Below, piece by piece: positions 1-8,580 of a stretch of DNA of 64,000 nucleotides. The position numbers and the translations under genes were made by a program. Within the stretch, counting starts at the first letter, position 1; each line of letters starts with the position of its first letter. The stretch is from positions 310,001 through 374,000 of the forward strand of contig JAUIFE010000002.1 of assembly GCA_030429565.1 (NCBI GenBank), given 5' to 3'. Source of the DNA: Holophagae bacterium. GTDB taxonomy: Bacteria > Acidobacteriota > Holophagae > Acanthopleuribacterales > Acanthopleuribacteraceae. Below the pieces are notes generated by a model. The model was not told the origin of the DNA and did no database searches. It saw only the letters and a program-made list of their open reading frames with translations.

Positions 1-424
1 CTGGGTTGGGACAAAATGATGCCCACCTTTAAAGCGCGGAAATGAGCGAAGGTTTTGGCTAAGCATCAGGGATGGTGACGTTTAAAACATGCAACATACA
101 CGCAGCGGTGCCCTATTGCATGTTCCAAACGGTTTCGGGGTATCGGTGGCCGAAATCATCCACACTTGTCGCGCTTTTAGGGTTTCACTCTGGCATAAAA
201 AAACGTGACAATCAATCATGTTTTTGTCAAAATACGCCTCACTTGAACCTTTTCAACGATCAAACCCACCACTGGGCCTGAGCTCGGGTAAAATGGGTGA
301 TTCATCGGTAAACATCGGGCCGGCCAGGCAATGCTTCATCACTGCTAGGCGCCATGAGCGGGCGACCAACCGCCCTCCTCTCCCCTTTTGCCGACACAGT
401 TCACTGTTTTACCAAAGGGATTCT
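1..424. other. Gene-poor leader region
   Basis: I see no credible coding region here. The reading frames that cross it have unnatural composition and no ribosome site. The last bases carry the ribosome binding site of the TetR gene (AAAGGGA, about 413-419). Confidence 0.5.
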
Positions 425-1072
425 ATGCCACTTCAGGACAAACACAATCCGCGACGCGAACCGATTCAGGAACGCAGCAAACGCCGCGTTGCGGGCATTC
501 TTGATGTGACGGCTCAACTGGTTCGGGAAGTAGGCGTTGACGGGGTGACCACCAGCGAGGTGGCGCGGCGGGCCGGAATTAAATTGGCATCGCTATACCG
601 CTACTTCCCTAACAAAAACGCGATCATTCACAGTTTGGCCGAACGCCACTTCAGTAACTTGCGGCCTTACTTGGAGCAGTTCCTCGAGAACTTTGACCTT
701 GAGGAAGGTCTCGACGCAATGATCGATGCCTATGCCCAATTTTACCGTTCCGAACCCGGGTACCTCGAACTGTGGTCGGGCATTCAGGCCAACCCCGAAC
801 TCAACCAGTTAGACATGGAAGACCTCAACCAAAATGTCGCTTTAATTGTGTCGCGTGCGCAGCACCTCTTCCCCAATCTCAGTGAGCAAGAACTGGCCGC
901 TCTGGCCATGGTCACAACCCGTTCGGCCGGCGCGGTGCTGCGCTTGGCGATGACGGTTTCCGAAGACCAGGCCGCCGTGATGGTTGCTGAGTTAAAGATG
1001 ATGGTGAAGTGTTACATCCGCCAACGCGTGGTGATGTCACAGGCACAACAGAACCCCAGCCTCGCCGAATAG
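425..1072 (+). CDS. TetR/AcrR family transcriptional regulator
   Basis: A 215-residue repressor-type DNA-binding protein. The N-terminal part (about residues 20-75) has the TetR helix-turn-helix, with VTTSEVARRAG, SLYRYFPNK and a following IIHSLAERH helix. The C-terminal all-helical part would bind an effector. The frame is open further upstream, but the ATG at 425 has AAAGGGA five bases before it, and the upstream extension has no family similarity. The next gene on the same strand encodes a FadL-type outer-membrane protein, and a 14-bp tandem array lies between them. TetR proteins beside fatty-acid uptake genes often respond to acyl-CoA, so control of the FadL gene is a reasonable inference, not something the sequence proves. 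Confidence 0.9.
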   Translation: MPLQDKHNPRREPIQERSKRRVAGILDVTAQLVREVGVDGVTTSEVARRAGIKLASLYRYFPNKNAIIHSLAERHFSNLRPYLEQFLENFDLEEGLDAMIDAYAQFYRSEPGYLELWSGIQANPELNQLDMEDLNQNVALIVSRAQHLFPNLSEQELAALAMVTTRSAGAVLRLAMTVSEDQAAVMVAELKMMVKCYIRQRVVMSQAQQNPSLAE

Positions 1073-1075
1073 GCC

Positions 1076-1187
1076 GCCGTGAAGCGGTCGCCGTGAAGCG
1101 GTCGCCGTGAAACGGTCGCCGTGAAACGGTCGCCGTGAAACGGTCGCCGTGAAACGGTCGCCGTGAAACGGTCGCCGTGAAACGGTC
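1076..1187. repeat. 14-bp tandem repeat, eight copies
   Basis: Eight head-to-tail copies of a 14-base unit (GCCGTGAAACGGTC; the first two copies have G in place of the tenth-position A region, reading GAAGCGG). The array starts three bases after the TetR stop codon. Each unit holds CCGT-GAA-ACGG, and each junction holds ACGG-TCG-CCGT, so every arm can pair with either neighbour. A ninth, degraded unit (GCTTTGAAAGG) follows. The unit length is not a multiple of three, so it does not look like protein-coding repeat. Confidence 0.95.
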
Positions 1188-1494
1188 GCTTTGAAAGGCG
1201 GGCAATCGATCTGTCGCATTCGCCGACGCTGCCCTATTTTGGGGCTTCATCCGCGTTTGCCGGCGTTTAATGCCGCTTGCGATTTGGTCGGTTTGTTTCG
1301 GGTTTCCACCGAGAGTGACGGTTCGATGTGTTGGTTTTCTTATACTTATAGTGCTTCTGAAAGCAACGAATCTGTTGCGCAATTAAATTGGTGCGCTTTT
1401 CGCCACCCATTTCTTTTTGCTCGTCCTGCGCCGGTGACCCTTTCCTTATAAGCACGCGCGCGCGGGTTCACCACGCTTTGACAAGGATTGAATT

Positions 1495-2904
1495 ATGTCG
1501 TTTACCTCACTTGTGAAGACGGTTGCCCCGCGCCGTCTGCTCTGGCTTCTGGCCGCGCTGCTCGTTTCGCTCCCACCCCTTTTGGGCCATGGTTTCCAGG
1601 TTGATGAACAGAGTGCGCGTCGCCTTGGTGACGCTTTCTCCGGCGGTGCCGCCGAAGCACGCGACGCCTCAACCGCTTTTTACAACCCCGCCGGCTTGGT
1701 GCGATTGAAGAAGTTAGAAATCGTAGCCGGCTTCAGTTTAATCGATAACCAAACCCATTTTGAAGGCAATGGCTGGACCAGCGACGGTCTCAATTTGGTA
1801 CCGATTCAAGGTGGCGACGGCGGCGATCCCAGCAGCCAGATCGCCATTCCCCACCTCTACCTTGCACTGCCTGTCAGTGAAACCGCCGTGTTTGGTTTTG
1901 CCGTCAATGCGCCTTATGCGACGGGTACCGACTACAGCGCCGACTGGGTCGGTCGTTATTTTGCCACCGAATCGGAACTTTACGGGATCACCGCCACCGG
2001 CGCCTTGGGGGTGGTTGTGAATGATCGGCTCTCATTTGGATTGGCGCTCAACCTGCAATCTGCCAAAGGCAAAATTCAGAATGCAGTTAACTCGGCGGGT
2101 GTGTGTGCCCTGGTGGCCGCACAAGGCGGGCTCGACGCGCTGGGTTTGCCGGGTTGCAGTGAATTGGGTTTTTCAGAACTCGGTAGCGCGGTTGACGACG
2201 GCTTGGTCACCGTGGAAGGCGACGATCTCGGCATTGGCTTTTCCGTCGGTCTGCTTTACCAAATGAATGAAGGTAGCCGTATCGGGTTTCACTTTCGCAG
2301 TGATATCGAGCAGAACCTTTATGGTGACGCCGAGTTCCGTTTCCCCGATTACACCCAGCAGGTCCTACCTCTGGCCGATCCCAATCTTCGCGCCCGCACC
2401 GTTGCCGGGAATTTGGCGCTGACGACGCCGGAAGCGGCCTCGTTAAGCGGTTTCCATCAGGTCAACGCACGCTGGTCGGTGCAAGGTGATGTCATTTGGA
2501 CACGCTGGAGTCGTTTCCAGAGTCTAACGGTGGAACTTGCCGACGGCCCCGATATCGCCCAACCCCAGCTTTGGGACGATACCCTGCGTTTTGCCCTGGG
2601 TACCGAAATCCGTGTAAATAACAACCTGTTGGTGCGTGCGGGGGCGGCGCGCGATGAAAGCCCGATTCCCGATGAGACGTTGAACCTCAATTTCCCGTTT
2701 GAGGACTTTGCCGCTTTTTCACTGGGGGCGGGTGTACGCCTCAGCGACAAGTGTGATTTGGATATCGGCGTGCAAAAAACGCTGGCGATGTCGGTGCCGA
2801 TCAACCAAGGTTCTCTGGCGTCGGATGCGGCGTTACTGCAGGGCGAATTAGAAACCGATATTTTGTCGATGGCGATCGGCATCAACTACCGTCCTGGCCG
2901 TTAG
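1495..2904 (+). CDS. OmpP1/FadL family outer-membrane transporter
   Basis: A 469-residue outer-membrane beta-barrel of the FadL/TodX family, which passes long-chain fatty acids or other hydrophobic compounds. After a signal peptide (hydrophobic stretch about residues 15-32) comes the characteristic N-terminal hatch, with DEQSARRLGDAFSGGAA and AFYNPAGL. The rest alternates polar and hydrophobic residues as barrel strands, and the chain ends in an aromatic/basic strand (INYRPGR). Its length is normal for the family. AAGGA at about 1481-1485 precedes the ATG. A strong terminator follows. The upstream TetR gene may control it. Confidence 0.92.
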   Translation: MSFTSLVKTVAPRRLLWLLAALLVSLPPLLGHGFQVDEQSARRLGDAFSGGAAEARDASTAFYNPAGLVRLKKLEIVAGFSLIDNQTHFEGNGWTSDGLNLVPIQGGDGGDPSSQIAIPHLYLALPVSETAVFGFAVNAPYATGTDYSADWVGRYFATESELYGITATGALGVVVNDRLSFGLALNLQSAKGKIQNAVNSAGVCALVAAQGGLDALGLPGCSELGFSELGSAVDDGLVTVEGDDLGIGFSVGLLYQMNEGSRIGFHFRSDIEQNLYGDAEFRFPDYTQQVLPLADPNLRARTVAGNLALTTPEAASLSGFHQVNARWSVQGDVIWTRWSRFQSLTVELADGPDIAQPQLWDDTLRFALGTEIRVNNNLLVRAGAARDESPIPDETLNLNFPFEDFAAFSLGAGVRLSDKCDLDIGVQKTLAMSVPINQGSLASDAALLQGELETDILSMAIGINYRPGR

Positions 2905-2930
2905 TTCGGCACTTTTGAATCGAGGCACAA

Positions 2931-2964
2931 AAAAAGGCGACCCCCAAGCGGGGTCGCCTTTTTT
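2931..2964. terminator. Bidirectional rho-independent terminator
   Basis: A nine-base-pair stem (GGCGACCCC at 2936-2944 with GGGGTCGCC at 2950-2958) has a five-base loop, A-tract on the left and T-tract on the right. It therefore works in both directions, ending the FadL gene and the convergent chalcone-isomerase-like gene. Confidence 0.93.
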
Positions 2965-2981
2965 CGTTAAGCGCGTAAAGA

Positions 2982-3560
2982 TTAAGCGCCGAGCATGCCT
3001 TTTTTCAGGCCTTTGTCGGCGGGTTTATCGCCCAACCAAATGCCCCACAGGGCTTTGCGGAAATTCTCACCGGCGCTGATGCTGCCTTTGGCTTCGCCGT
3101 TGATTTTGAGGGTCACACCTTTACCAGGTACGTAGATGATGTCGTAGACATCGTTTTTCGTTGCCTCTTCGGTGAACAGGGCGTTAAAGCCGTCGATCTC
3201 TTTCTGGATATCGGCCGTGTTGCCGCCGGTTGCCGCTTCAAAGCCGTCGTTCCAGGCGCCGGTCAATTTCTCAGCGGAAACACCGTCGTAAATGAAGTGG
3301 AGGCGAATGGCGGCGGCTTGATCGGTGTTAATGACGTCCTCGCCCTTTTTGGTTTTCGCGGGCAGGTACAGACCACCGGCATAGACCTTAATGAACAGTT
3401 TTTTGCGCAGACCGGCGCCGTTGAGGGCAAGGTCTTGGCCTTCAACCGTGAGCTTGTCGGGTAGGCTGACGCCGCCGATTTCTTTGGCAAAAAGCCCGCC
3501 GCCAACAGCCAAAAGGCCGGCGAGGAGCAGAACACGGAGGGGTAGGATGATGCTATTCAA
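2982..3560 (-). CDS. Exported chalcone-isomerase-like protein
   Basis: A 192-residue protein with a signal peptide (about residues 1-25, ending LFAKE). The mature part matches the bacterial chalcone-isomerase-like family: GAGLRKKLFIKVYAGGLYL, then a RLHFIYDGVSAEKL stretch, and a C-terminal ENFRKALWGIWLGDKPAD. Bacterial members are not flavonoid enzymes as far as is known. They are periplasmic lipocalin-like folds, possibly binding fatty acids, which would fit the neighbouring FadL gene. The start is TTG, supported by AAGGAG seven bases upstream, and there is no early ATG in frame. An AT-rich stretch upstream could hold the promoter. Confidence 0.88.
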   Translation of the reverse strand: MNSIILPLRVLLLAGLLAVGGGLFAKEIGGVSLPDKLTVEGQDLALNGAGLRKKLFIKVYAGGLYLPAKTKKGEDVINTDQAAAIRLHFIYDGVSAEKLTGAWNDGFEAATGGNTADIQKEIDGFNALFTEEATKNDVYDIIYVPGKGVTLKINGEAKGSISAGENFRKALWGIWLGDKPADKGLKKGMLGA

Positions 3561-4432
3561 GGGTTAACTCCTTAAAAACAAAACGTTTTTATTATTCTGA
3601 AAAGAAATTCATTTTTTTGGCGGCCACAATTAGTAGCCGATGGGGCGCGAGGCCGAAAAACGATCCGACGATTGTCGAAAAGGGTCGCTTAGCAACTTCG
3701 TTTTTCACCTAAACCACTAAAAAAGAACAACCTGATAATGTGTTGCTTTTCCCGGTTACGCGTTTATGCGACATATCGGAGACAATGGGTATGGTCGGGC
3801 GGGAATGAGCACTTTCTACACAATATTCCGTTTTCTACGCAATCTTTACCCAGAGATTTGTCGCACCAATGTTGAGCCGGACTTCCGAAGTGATGGTCTA
3901 TTTTAACGCTGAGACCCAAATTGAAAAAGAATAATCACAAGTGCGGCAATGGTTCACAACCAAGCCGTATCCTTTTACCTTCGCGGCGTAACCGGTCTCT
4001 TCGCCAAGTACCGAGCCGAAGCAGGGTCGGCCGCGCTGCTGAGATGTGGTTTTGCAGGCTGCGTTACCTTCGATGGTCATTCTCTAGAAAGCGATTTGTC
4101 TTGGAAGGAGCCTTGGCCGCCCACCAGACGCCACTTTTTGGATTTATAAAAGGGTCCCCCGCACGGCTCCGGCTCTTCGGCGTGGCAGGAAACAAAGCGG
4201 TTGAAACGGCGTTTTGAGGATGCGCAAACAGGTGCCAAAACACGTGAAATTCAATAATTCAGGCTGTGTTTCGATTTTTTTCGGCCGCTTCCCGACAGTT
4301 TTTGACCCGTTCCTTTAGGTCATAAGAGAACCATGAGGTACCGCGGACGGAGCCATTTGGCATATCAAGCTCTGAAAACAGGCACGTCCGCCCCGCCGAA
4401 CCGGGTTCAACTAAATCAAAAGCGAGGTCCCT
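3561..4432. other. Gene-poor region
   Basis: About 870 bases without a believable gene. The overlapping open frames around 3900-4217 are arginine/serine-rich in the way of non-coding translations and lack ribosome sites. The first 60 bases probably hold the promoter of the minus-strand chalcone-isomerase-like gene. I see no repeat or RNA structure that I can name. Confidence 0.5.
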
Positions 4433-4864
4433 ATGTCATCCTCTCTCGGTTCCGATGCTGTCCGCCGCCAAAACACGTGGCGAAAAAACAGCCTTACCAC
4501 CAAGCGCCCTAGACAATCCATGCGAAAAAGTTTTGATCGCCACGGTAGCCATGCAAATGGTGTTCTCGAAAAAAGCGAACACGCGCTGTTCAGAACCATG
4601 ATTGCCAAGCTGTATGCGGACTTTGCATTCAATCGCTCCCGCGATTTTATGGCCGTTGAAATTATCGCCGTTTTTTATGTCAAACAGGCGCGCGCGCTTG
4701 CGGCAGGGAATGTTGGTGCTGTTGCGGTCTTTGACGGATTGATTCGTTCTCTCATGCGGGATTTGAAACTGACCAAGTCAACCGGCTCTGTTGCGCGAAC
4801 AACAGCACCGGCAGAATGGGTCGCCGATCGCCTTGTGGGAACGGAACAAGATAACGGCGAATAA
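4433..4864 (+). CDS. Small protein of unknown function
   Basis: I do not recognise this 143-residue protein. It has a basic, disordered first 40 residues, then a helical part with regular amphipathic spacing (FRTMIAKLYADFAF, FMAVEIIAVFYVKQARAL, FDGLIRSLMRDLKLTK). The N-terminal end is rich in Arg/Lys and Ser. A GAGG lies five bases before the ATG. The layout, with a basic tail and then a short helical bundle ending RDLKLTK, recalls small phage terminase-like or other nucleic-acid-binding proteins, but no motif supports that. It stands alone in an accessory stretch. Confidence 0.6.
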   Translation: MSSSLGSDAVRRQNTWRKNSLTTKRPRQSMRKSFDRHGSHANGVLEKSEHALFRTMIAKLYADFAFNRSRDFMAVEIIAVFYVKQARALAAGNVGAVAVFDGLIRSLMRDLKLTKSTGSVARTTAPAEWVADRLVGTEQDNGE

Positions 4865-5141
4865 ACCCCAAAAGGCGCGATGAGTGGACAAGATTTTGGT
4901 CAAAGGTCTGAAGCAAAACAGCTTGTTAAAAGCAGATGGGCACTGATCGGGTGCGTGGTGTGTTTTTTCAAGATGTTTTAGCTCAGGGTTTTAGCCGAAA
5001 TTGTGGCCAAACATCGCGCCTTTTAAATTAAGCCCAAATAAACCACGCGTTGGCCAAGTGGGTCGATCAAAAATGACCGTCACCCGGAATGCGTCCTAAA
5101 GCAGGGCGCCCGAAACCTAACCGAAGCCGAATGACACACTG

Positions 5142-6176
5142 TTACGGGCGCAAGCTTGGGTTTGCATTTTTCTCAGCTATTTCAAATTTTGGTTTGCAGA
5201 AGTAAACCTCTAAGTGCTCCACATCATCACGATTCAAATCGCCGAAAACAAAGAGGTCATCTTTGAAACCCATTAAGGGCAAGCCAATCTCAAGCGCGGT
5301 CAGTGTTTTTTTGGTTTTGATGTCAGACACGACATAGAAGCGGTATCGATCGGTATCCATGTTTACTCGCGACCAAGATGTAACAAAATAATCCGCACTA
5401 ATGAAAATGTCAAAAAGCTGTGTGTGGGGTTCTTTATCTACCACAGACTTGAAGCTTTGAACTTCCTCTTTTGTTACATCTGCTAGAAGATGATTGATGA
5501 GCTTTAGTTTTGGATGAAAAACGGAGAATTCATTGATTTTATCGCCGTTAGTTTTGTAAACAGAAAAGTTGTTACCTACTGCATGGGCCATTACTAACTG
5601 TTGGTTGTTTAAAACTTCTCCTTGCCAAAAAGGGAAAAGAGGGTGTTTCTCCAAGTTTCCTATCGTTGAAACAACCTTACCTTCTAGATCAATTAGAATG
5701 CCCTGTGGAATGGTCTTTTTATATTGCCCCGAACCAACTAGATATAAAAGAACTTGGCCATTTTCTTCTACTACATGAAAGCTCGTTGGTTGAGGGAGAT
5801 GATTAATTTTTATTGTCTTTAGAAATTTGTCGTTTCGGAAGATATGAAATTGCTGGGTAGGTGGATCCAAAACATATACGTCACCATTGCTATCTGTTTT
5901 GACCATTCTAGGCTGAGTGAATTCACCGGGGCCCTGACCCTTACCTCCCAAGCGCCGCAGTATTTTTCCATCTTCGTTAAATTCAACGAGCTGTTTGTCG
6001 AAGGACTCTATAGCAAACAAGCGTTCATGGTTATATACGATGTAATTAGGTATGAGTGGGGATTTATCCGGATTCTTAAAAGTCTGAAAGTCTTCGATAT
6101 GAAAGTGATTTTCAAGTTGTTTTAAAGACTCAGGGTTTTGGAAAAAGAATAAAAATAATGACGGTAGAATAAGCAT
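5142..6176 (-). CDS. Exported six-bladed beta-propeller protein
   Basis: A 344-residue protein starting with a very hydrophobic segment (LILPSLFLFFF), probably a signal peptide although it lacks the usual basic residues. It then has repeats typical of NHL/six-bladed propellers: LVEFNEDGKILRRLGGKGQG with PGEF, DSNGDVYVLD, and DKFLKTIKI. Such proteins are usually ligand-binding or structural, outside the cytoplasm, with no enzyme activity implied. AAGGA lies about ten bases before the ATG. The gene is visibly much more AT-rich than its neighbours and uses AT-ending codons, so recent transfer is likely. It is separate from the next minus-strand gene by 162 bases that contain a plus-orientation hairpin. 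Confidence 0.8.
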   Translation of the reverse strand: MLILPSLFLFFFQNPESLKQLENHFHIEDFQTFKNPDKSPLIPNYIVYNHERLFAIESFDKQLVEFNEDGKILRRLGGKGQGPGEFTQPRMVKTDSNGDVYVLDPPTQQFHIFRNDKFLKTIKINHLPQPTSFHVVEENGQVLLYLVGSGQYKKTIPQGILIDLEGKVVSTIGNLEKHPLFPFWQGEVLNNQQLVMAHAVGNNFSVYKTNGDKINEFSVFHPKLKLINHLLADVTKEEVQSFKSVVDKEPHTQLFDIFISADYFVTSWSRVNMDTDRYRFYVVSDIKTKKTLTALEIGLPLMGFKDDLFVFGDLNRDDVEHLEVYFCKPKFEIAEKNANPSLRP

Positions 6177-6235
6177 TTCTAATATTTCCTTCTGGAGTCA
6201 AACTAGAAAAATAATCTAGTGTTGTTCTGTTAGAG

Positions 6236-6280
6236 CAGGCAAAATGCTTTCGTGTCTGGGCGGCACTTTGCCTGATTTTT
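6236..6280 (+). terminator. Terminator-like hairpin, no matching upstream gene
   Basis: CAGGCAAAATGC at 6236-6247 pairs with GCACTTTGCCTG at 6263-6274 (eleven of twelve pairs, one A-C mismatch), and ATTTTT follows. The orientation suits a plus-strand transcript, yet both flanking genes are on the minus strand. It may be a relic or the end of an unseen short RNA. Confidence 0.55.
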
Positions 6281-6338
6281 GACGATTTATGTTTAGCGCA
6301 TCTTGAAAAAGTGCATCCATCTTTTGTGTTAAAAAAGA

Positions 6339-6728
6339 TCAGCCTATTGGGCCACCACTACAAGTAAACGTATTACATTGTGTACAAGCGTTTTGGCCAC
6401 TCCCGTTCGGTTTACAGCAGGTGCATCTATACAATCTGCCGTCGAATTCATTGCGTATCCGGCAAGTCTCTTCTTTGCAGTTATAGGTAACGGGGGTTCC
6501 GGCCCCGCCACCTGTCGAGCCACCGCCGCTTTGACTGTCGCTGTCGGCATTGTGGTCGGGGTGTTTCCCCGTATCGGTCGGGGCATCGGGTGGATCTTGA
6601 ACTTCAATGGGGCCCCAATAGGAAAGCGTTGTGCCCAGGCTTAATGGCGGCAGTTGCGCCGCGGCAGAACCGGCCGTCAAAAAGAAGAGGAAGAGGATGG
6701 AAGTAAATTTAAGACAGATAGGTTTCAT
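6339..6728 (-). CDS. Small exported cysteine-rich protein
   Basis: A 129-residue protein that I cannot assign to a family. Residues 1-24 form a clear signal peptide (FTSILFLFFLTAGSAAAQ). Next comes a low-complexity Pro/Asp/Ser/Gly linker (residues about 45-80, with SQSGGGSTGGGAG). The last 45 residues hold eight cysteines in the pattern CKEETC, RCTCC, ACTQC and TC. This C-terminal knot-like domain suggests a disulfide-stabilised or metal-binding secreted peptide. It sits on the same strand as the AT-rich propeller gene, but a 162-base gap argues against a tight operon. Confidence 0.72.
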   Translation of the reverse strand: MKPICLKFTSILFLFFLTAGSAAAQLPPLSLGTTLSYWGPIEVQDPPDAPTDTGKHPDHNADSDSQSGGGSTGGGAGTPVTYNCKEETCRIRNEFDGRLYRCTCCKPNGSGQNACTQCNTFTCSGGPIG

Positions 6729-7920
6729 TTCAATTCCTTGTCATGCGTTTTTGCAGGCTTGAGACGTCAAGAACGGAAAGGGCAATTCAAGGATGAGGAA
6801 TAGTTTTAATCATGGCTTTGCCATGGATCTGTGGCTATTCATCAGAACTAAGTAGAAAAATGACAACCTGCGAATGCTACAGGATGAACCGACAAGCGTC
6901 AATAGGATGGTATATGAAAAATTATAGATTTAAACAAAAAGAGTTTTCCAGGAAAACGTTGATCTAGACTAAAGACGTTGGTCGGCTCCAGATAGTCCCT
7001 TGTATGCCTCGTTTGGTGATTGTGATCACCGGGTGTGCTTCTCATATGGGTCCAAGTGTTCTTGTGCCGGCGCCTTTTGCAGTTGGAAAACCGCAAATGC
7101 GGGCTGGTGGGGTCCGAATCCCACCGATCCAACCTTTTATGCGTTTCGCATCCGAAAAGAGATCCACCTTGTTTGTTGATACTTGGATGCCTAGTTCACG
7201 TTCGTCAGCGTCGATTGAGACGATGCGAGACGAATTTACTTGGCGTTTGTGCGGTGCCGGTCCCTTCGCACCTGAGCCTGTCGCGTGTAGAAACCGTCCG
7301 TGTCTCTGATACTTGCTTTGAAAAAACGACGGCTTTGGTGCCATCACTTGACCGCGATCAGAGGCGGAAAGCATTGTCAATTTGGCTTGAACTCGGGCTG
7401 AACGCTTGCGTGCTGTGCCATGGGTGGTGACCTCACTTGCCACGACGCGAACGAATAAAACCCAAAGCTTCCGCGGGGAGCAGACCTTCGCTCAACACCT
7501 TTGTACTTGCATTAAGCGATCCAAAATTAGTTGTTTGAGGAACTCAGCCTAACCGAAGGAAACGACGAGGAGACAGGTCTATTCGTCGGAAGCGGTCGCG
7601 CGCTGCGATGGTTTTCGACCGAGAGGGAATCCCTGCGGCACGTCGTATGGTTCATGGGTGACAAAACCTGAGCCGATTCATTTAAGGTGGGATCAATGCC
7701 GTGAAGAAAAGAATGGTGTGGCAGGGCGACCGGCACCGGGAAAAGAGGGAGACGTGAGGCCTGCATGTGATTTTTTGAAGCGAGGGTACGATTTTTTCGA
7801 GGAATTAATTTATCTTTTGAGAGAAAAGTGCGTAAGTTTTGTCGTGGTGGTTAACTTGGTTTCACTTTTGCTAGAAAATCGCATTGGTGTTGAGAGCTTG
7901 GGTTGAAGGAGCGCTAATTC
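6729..7920. other. Gene-poor gap with a tRNA-like remnant
   Basis: Nearly 1.2 kb without a convincing protein gene. The overlapping frames around 7004-7443 look spurious. Around 7079-7130 there is a degenerate tRNA-like sequence, listed separately. The last 20 bases carry the ribosome site of the response regulator gene. Confidence 0.5.
7079..7130 (+). pseudogene. Possible decayed tRNA-Ser 3' half
   Basis: The stretch reads like the 3' half of a long-arm tRNA. GCAGT-TGGAAA-ACCGC (7079-7094) resembles an anticodon arm with GGA. CCGC-AAAT-GCGG (7091-7102) resembles a variable arm, and 7106-7125 resembles a T arm, with GGTGGGG, TCCGAAT and CCCACC. The anticodon loop is one base short, its stem has an A-C mismatch, the T arm has one extra base and no 5' acceptor partner is visible. 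It cannot be a working tRNA and could be chance. Confidence 0.22.
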
Positions 7921-8580
7921 ATGATGGCAGGTGGCAGCATTCGCGTGCTTTTATCTGACGATCACCCGATTGTTCGGTCGGGTGTGCGCGACCTGTTGTC
8001 GTTGTCGGAACGCATCGAAGTTATCGGCGAGGCGGGTGACGGTCAAGAGGCATTGGACAAAGCGATTCAGCTCAGACCAGACGTGTTGCTGATGGACATG
8101 GAGATGCCGGGTCTAAATGGGGTCGAGGTGGCGCGGCGTTTGGTCGGCCAGGCCTTGGATGTGCGCATTTTGGCGCTAAGTGCCTATGATTCGATACAGT
8201 TTATTAACGGCATTTTGGAATTGGGCGCCTACGGTTACCTAACCAAAGAGGAAATGCCGGAAGCCATCATCGAGGCGGTGGAAGGGGTGGCTTGCGGTCA
8301 AAAAGGCTGGCTGAGTGCACGCATTCGCGCCAAACACGAGGCTTGGTGTGAAACTCGGCGACAGAGCGAGGCGACGGCGACGCGACTGAGCAAACGCGAG
8401 AAACAGGTCCTCACACTGATCGCCGAAGGCTTGGATAACCCAACCATTTCAGAGCGGCTGTTCATCTCACTGGGTACGGTCAAAAATCATGTCACCAACA
8501 TCTACAACAAATTGGGTTTGCGGACCCGAGCCGAAGCGGTTACCTGGGCTTGGGAAAACAATTTGGTGGAACGAAATTAA
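7921..8580 (+). CDS. NarL/FixJ-type response regulator
   Basis: A 219-residue two-component regulator. The receiver domain (residues 5-125) has the acidic pair D13/D14, the phospho-acceptor D59 (VLLMDMEMPG) and the conserved Ser/Lys region (LALSAYD, GYLTKEE). The LuxR-type helix-turn-helix (about 155-215) has LSKREKQVLTLIAEG, ISERLFISLGTVKNHV and NIYNKLG. AAGGAG nine bases before the first ATG supports 7921; the second ATG at 7924 is also possible. No kinase is adjacent, but the large HisKA_3-type propeller kinase starting at 12836 belongs to the class that pairs with NarL regulators and is the obvious candidate partner. Confidence 0.93.
   Translation: MMAGGSIRVLLSDDHPIVRSGVRDLLSLSERIEVIGEAGDGQEALDKAIQLRPDVLLMDMEMPGLNGVEVARRLVGQALDVRILALSAYDSIQFINGILELGAYGYLTKEEMPEAIIEAVEGVACGQKGWLSARIRAKHEAWCETRRQSEATATRLSKREKQVLTLIAEGLDNPTISERLFISLGTVKNHVTNIYNKLGLRTRAEAVTWAWENNLVERN

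Noticed and set aside
912..1382. Minus-strand frames through the 14-bp array giving an Arg/Phe-rich repeat protein
   Set aside because: The repeats come from the DNA array, the composition is not protein-like and there is no ribosome site.
3921..4217. A 98-residue plus-strand open frame
   Set aside because: Arg/Ser-rich, without a hydrophobic core or ribosome site; it overlaps other equally poor frames.
7042..7443. A 133-residue minus-strand open frame
   Set aside because: Its C-terminal part is the reverse reading of the tRNA-like remnant, and the remainder has random composition.
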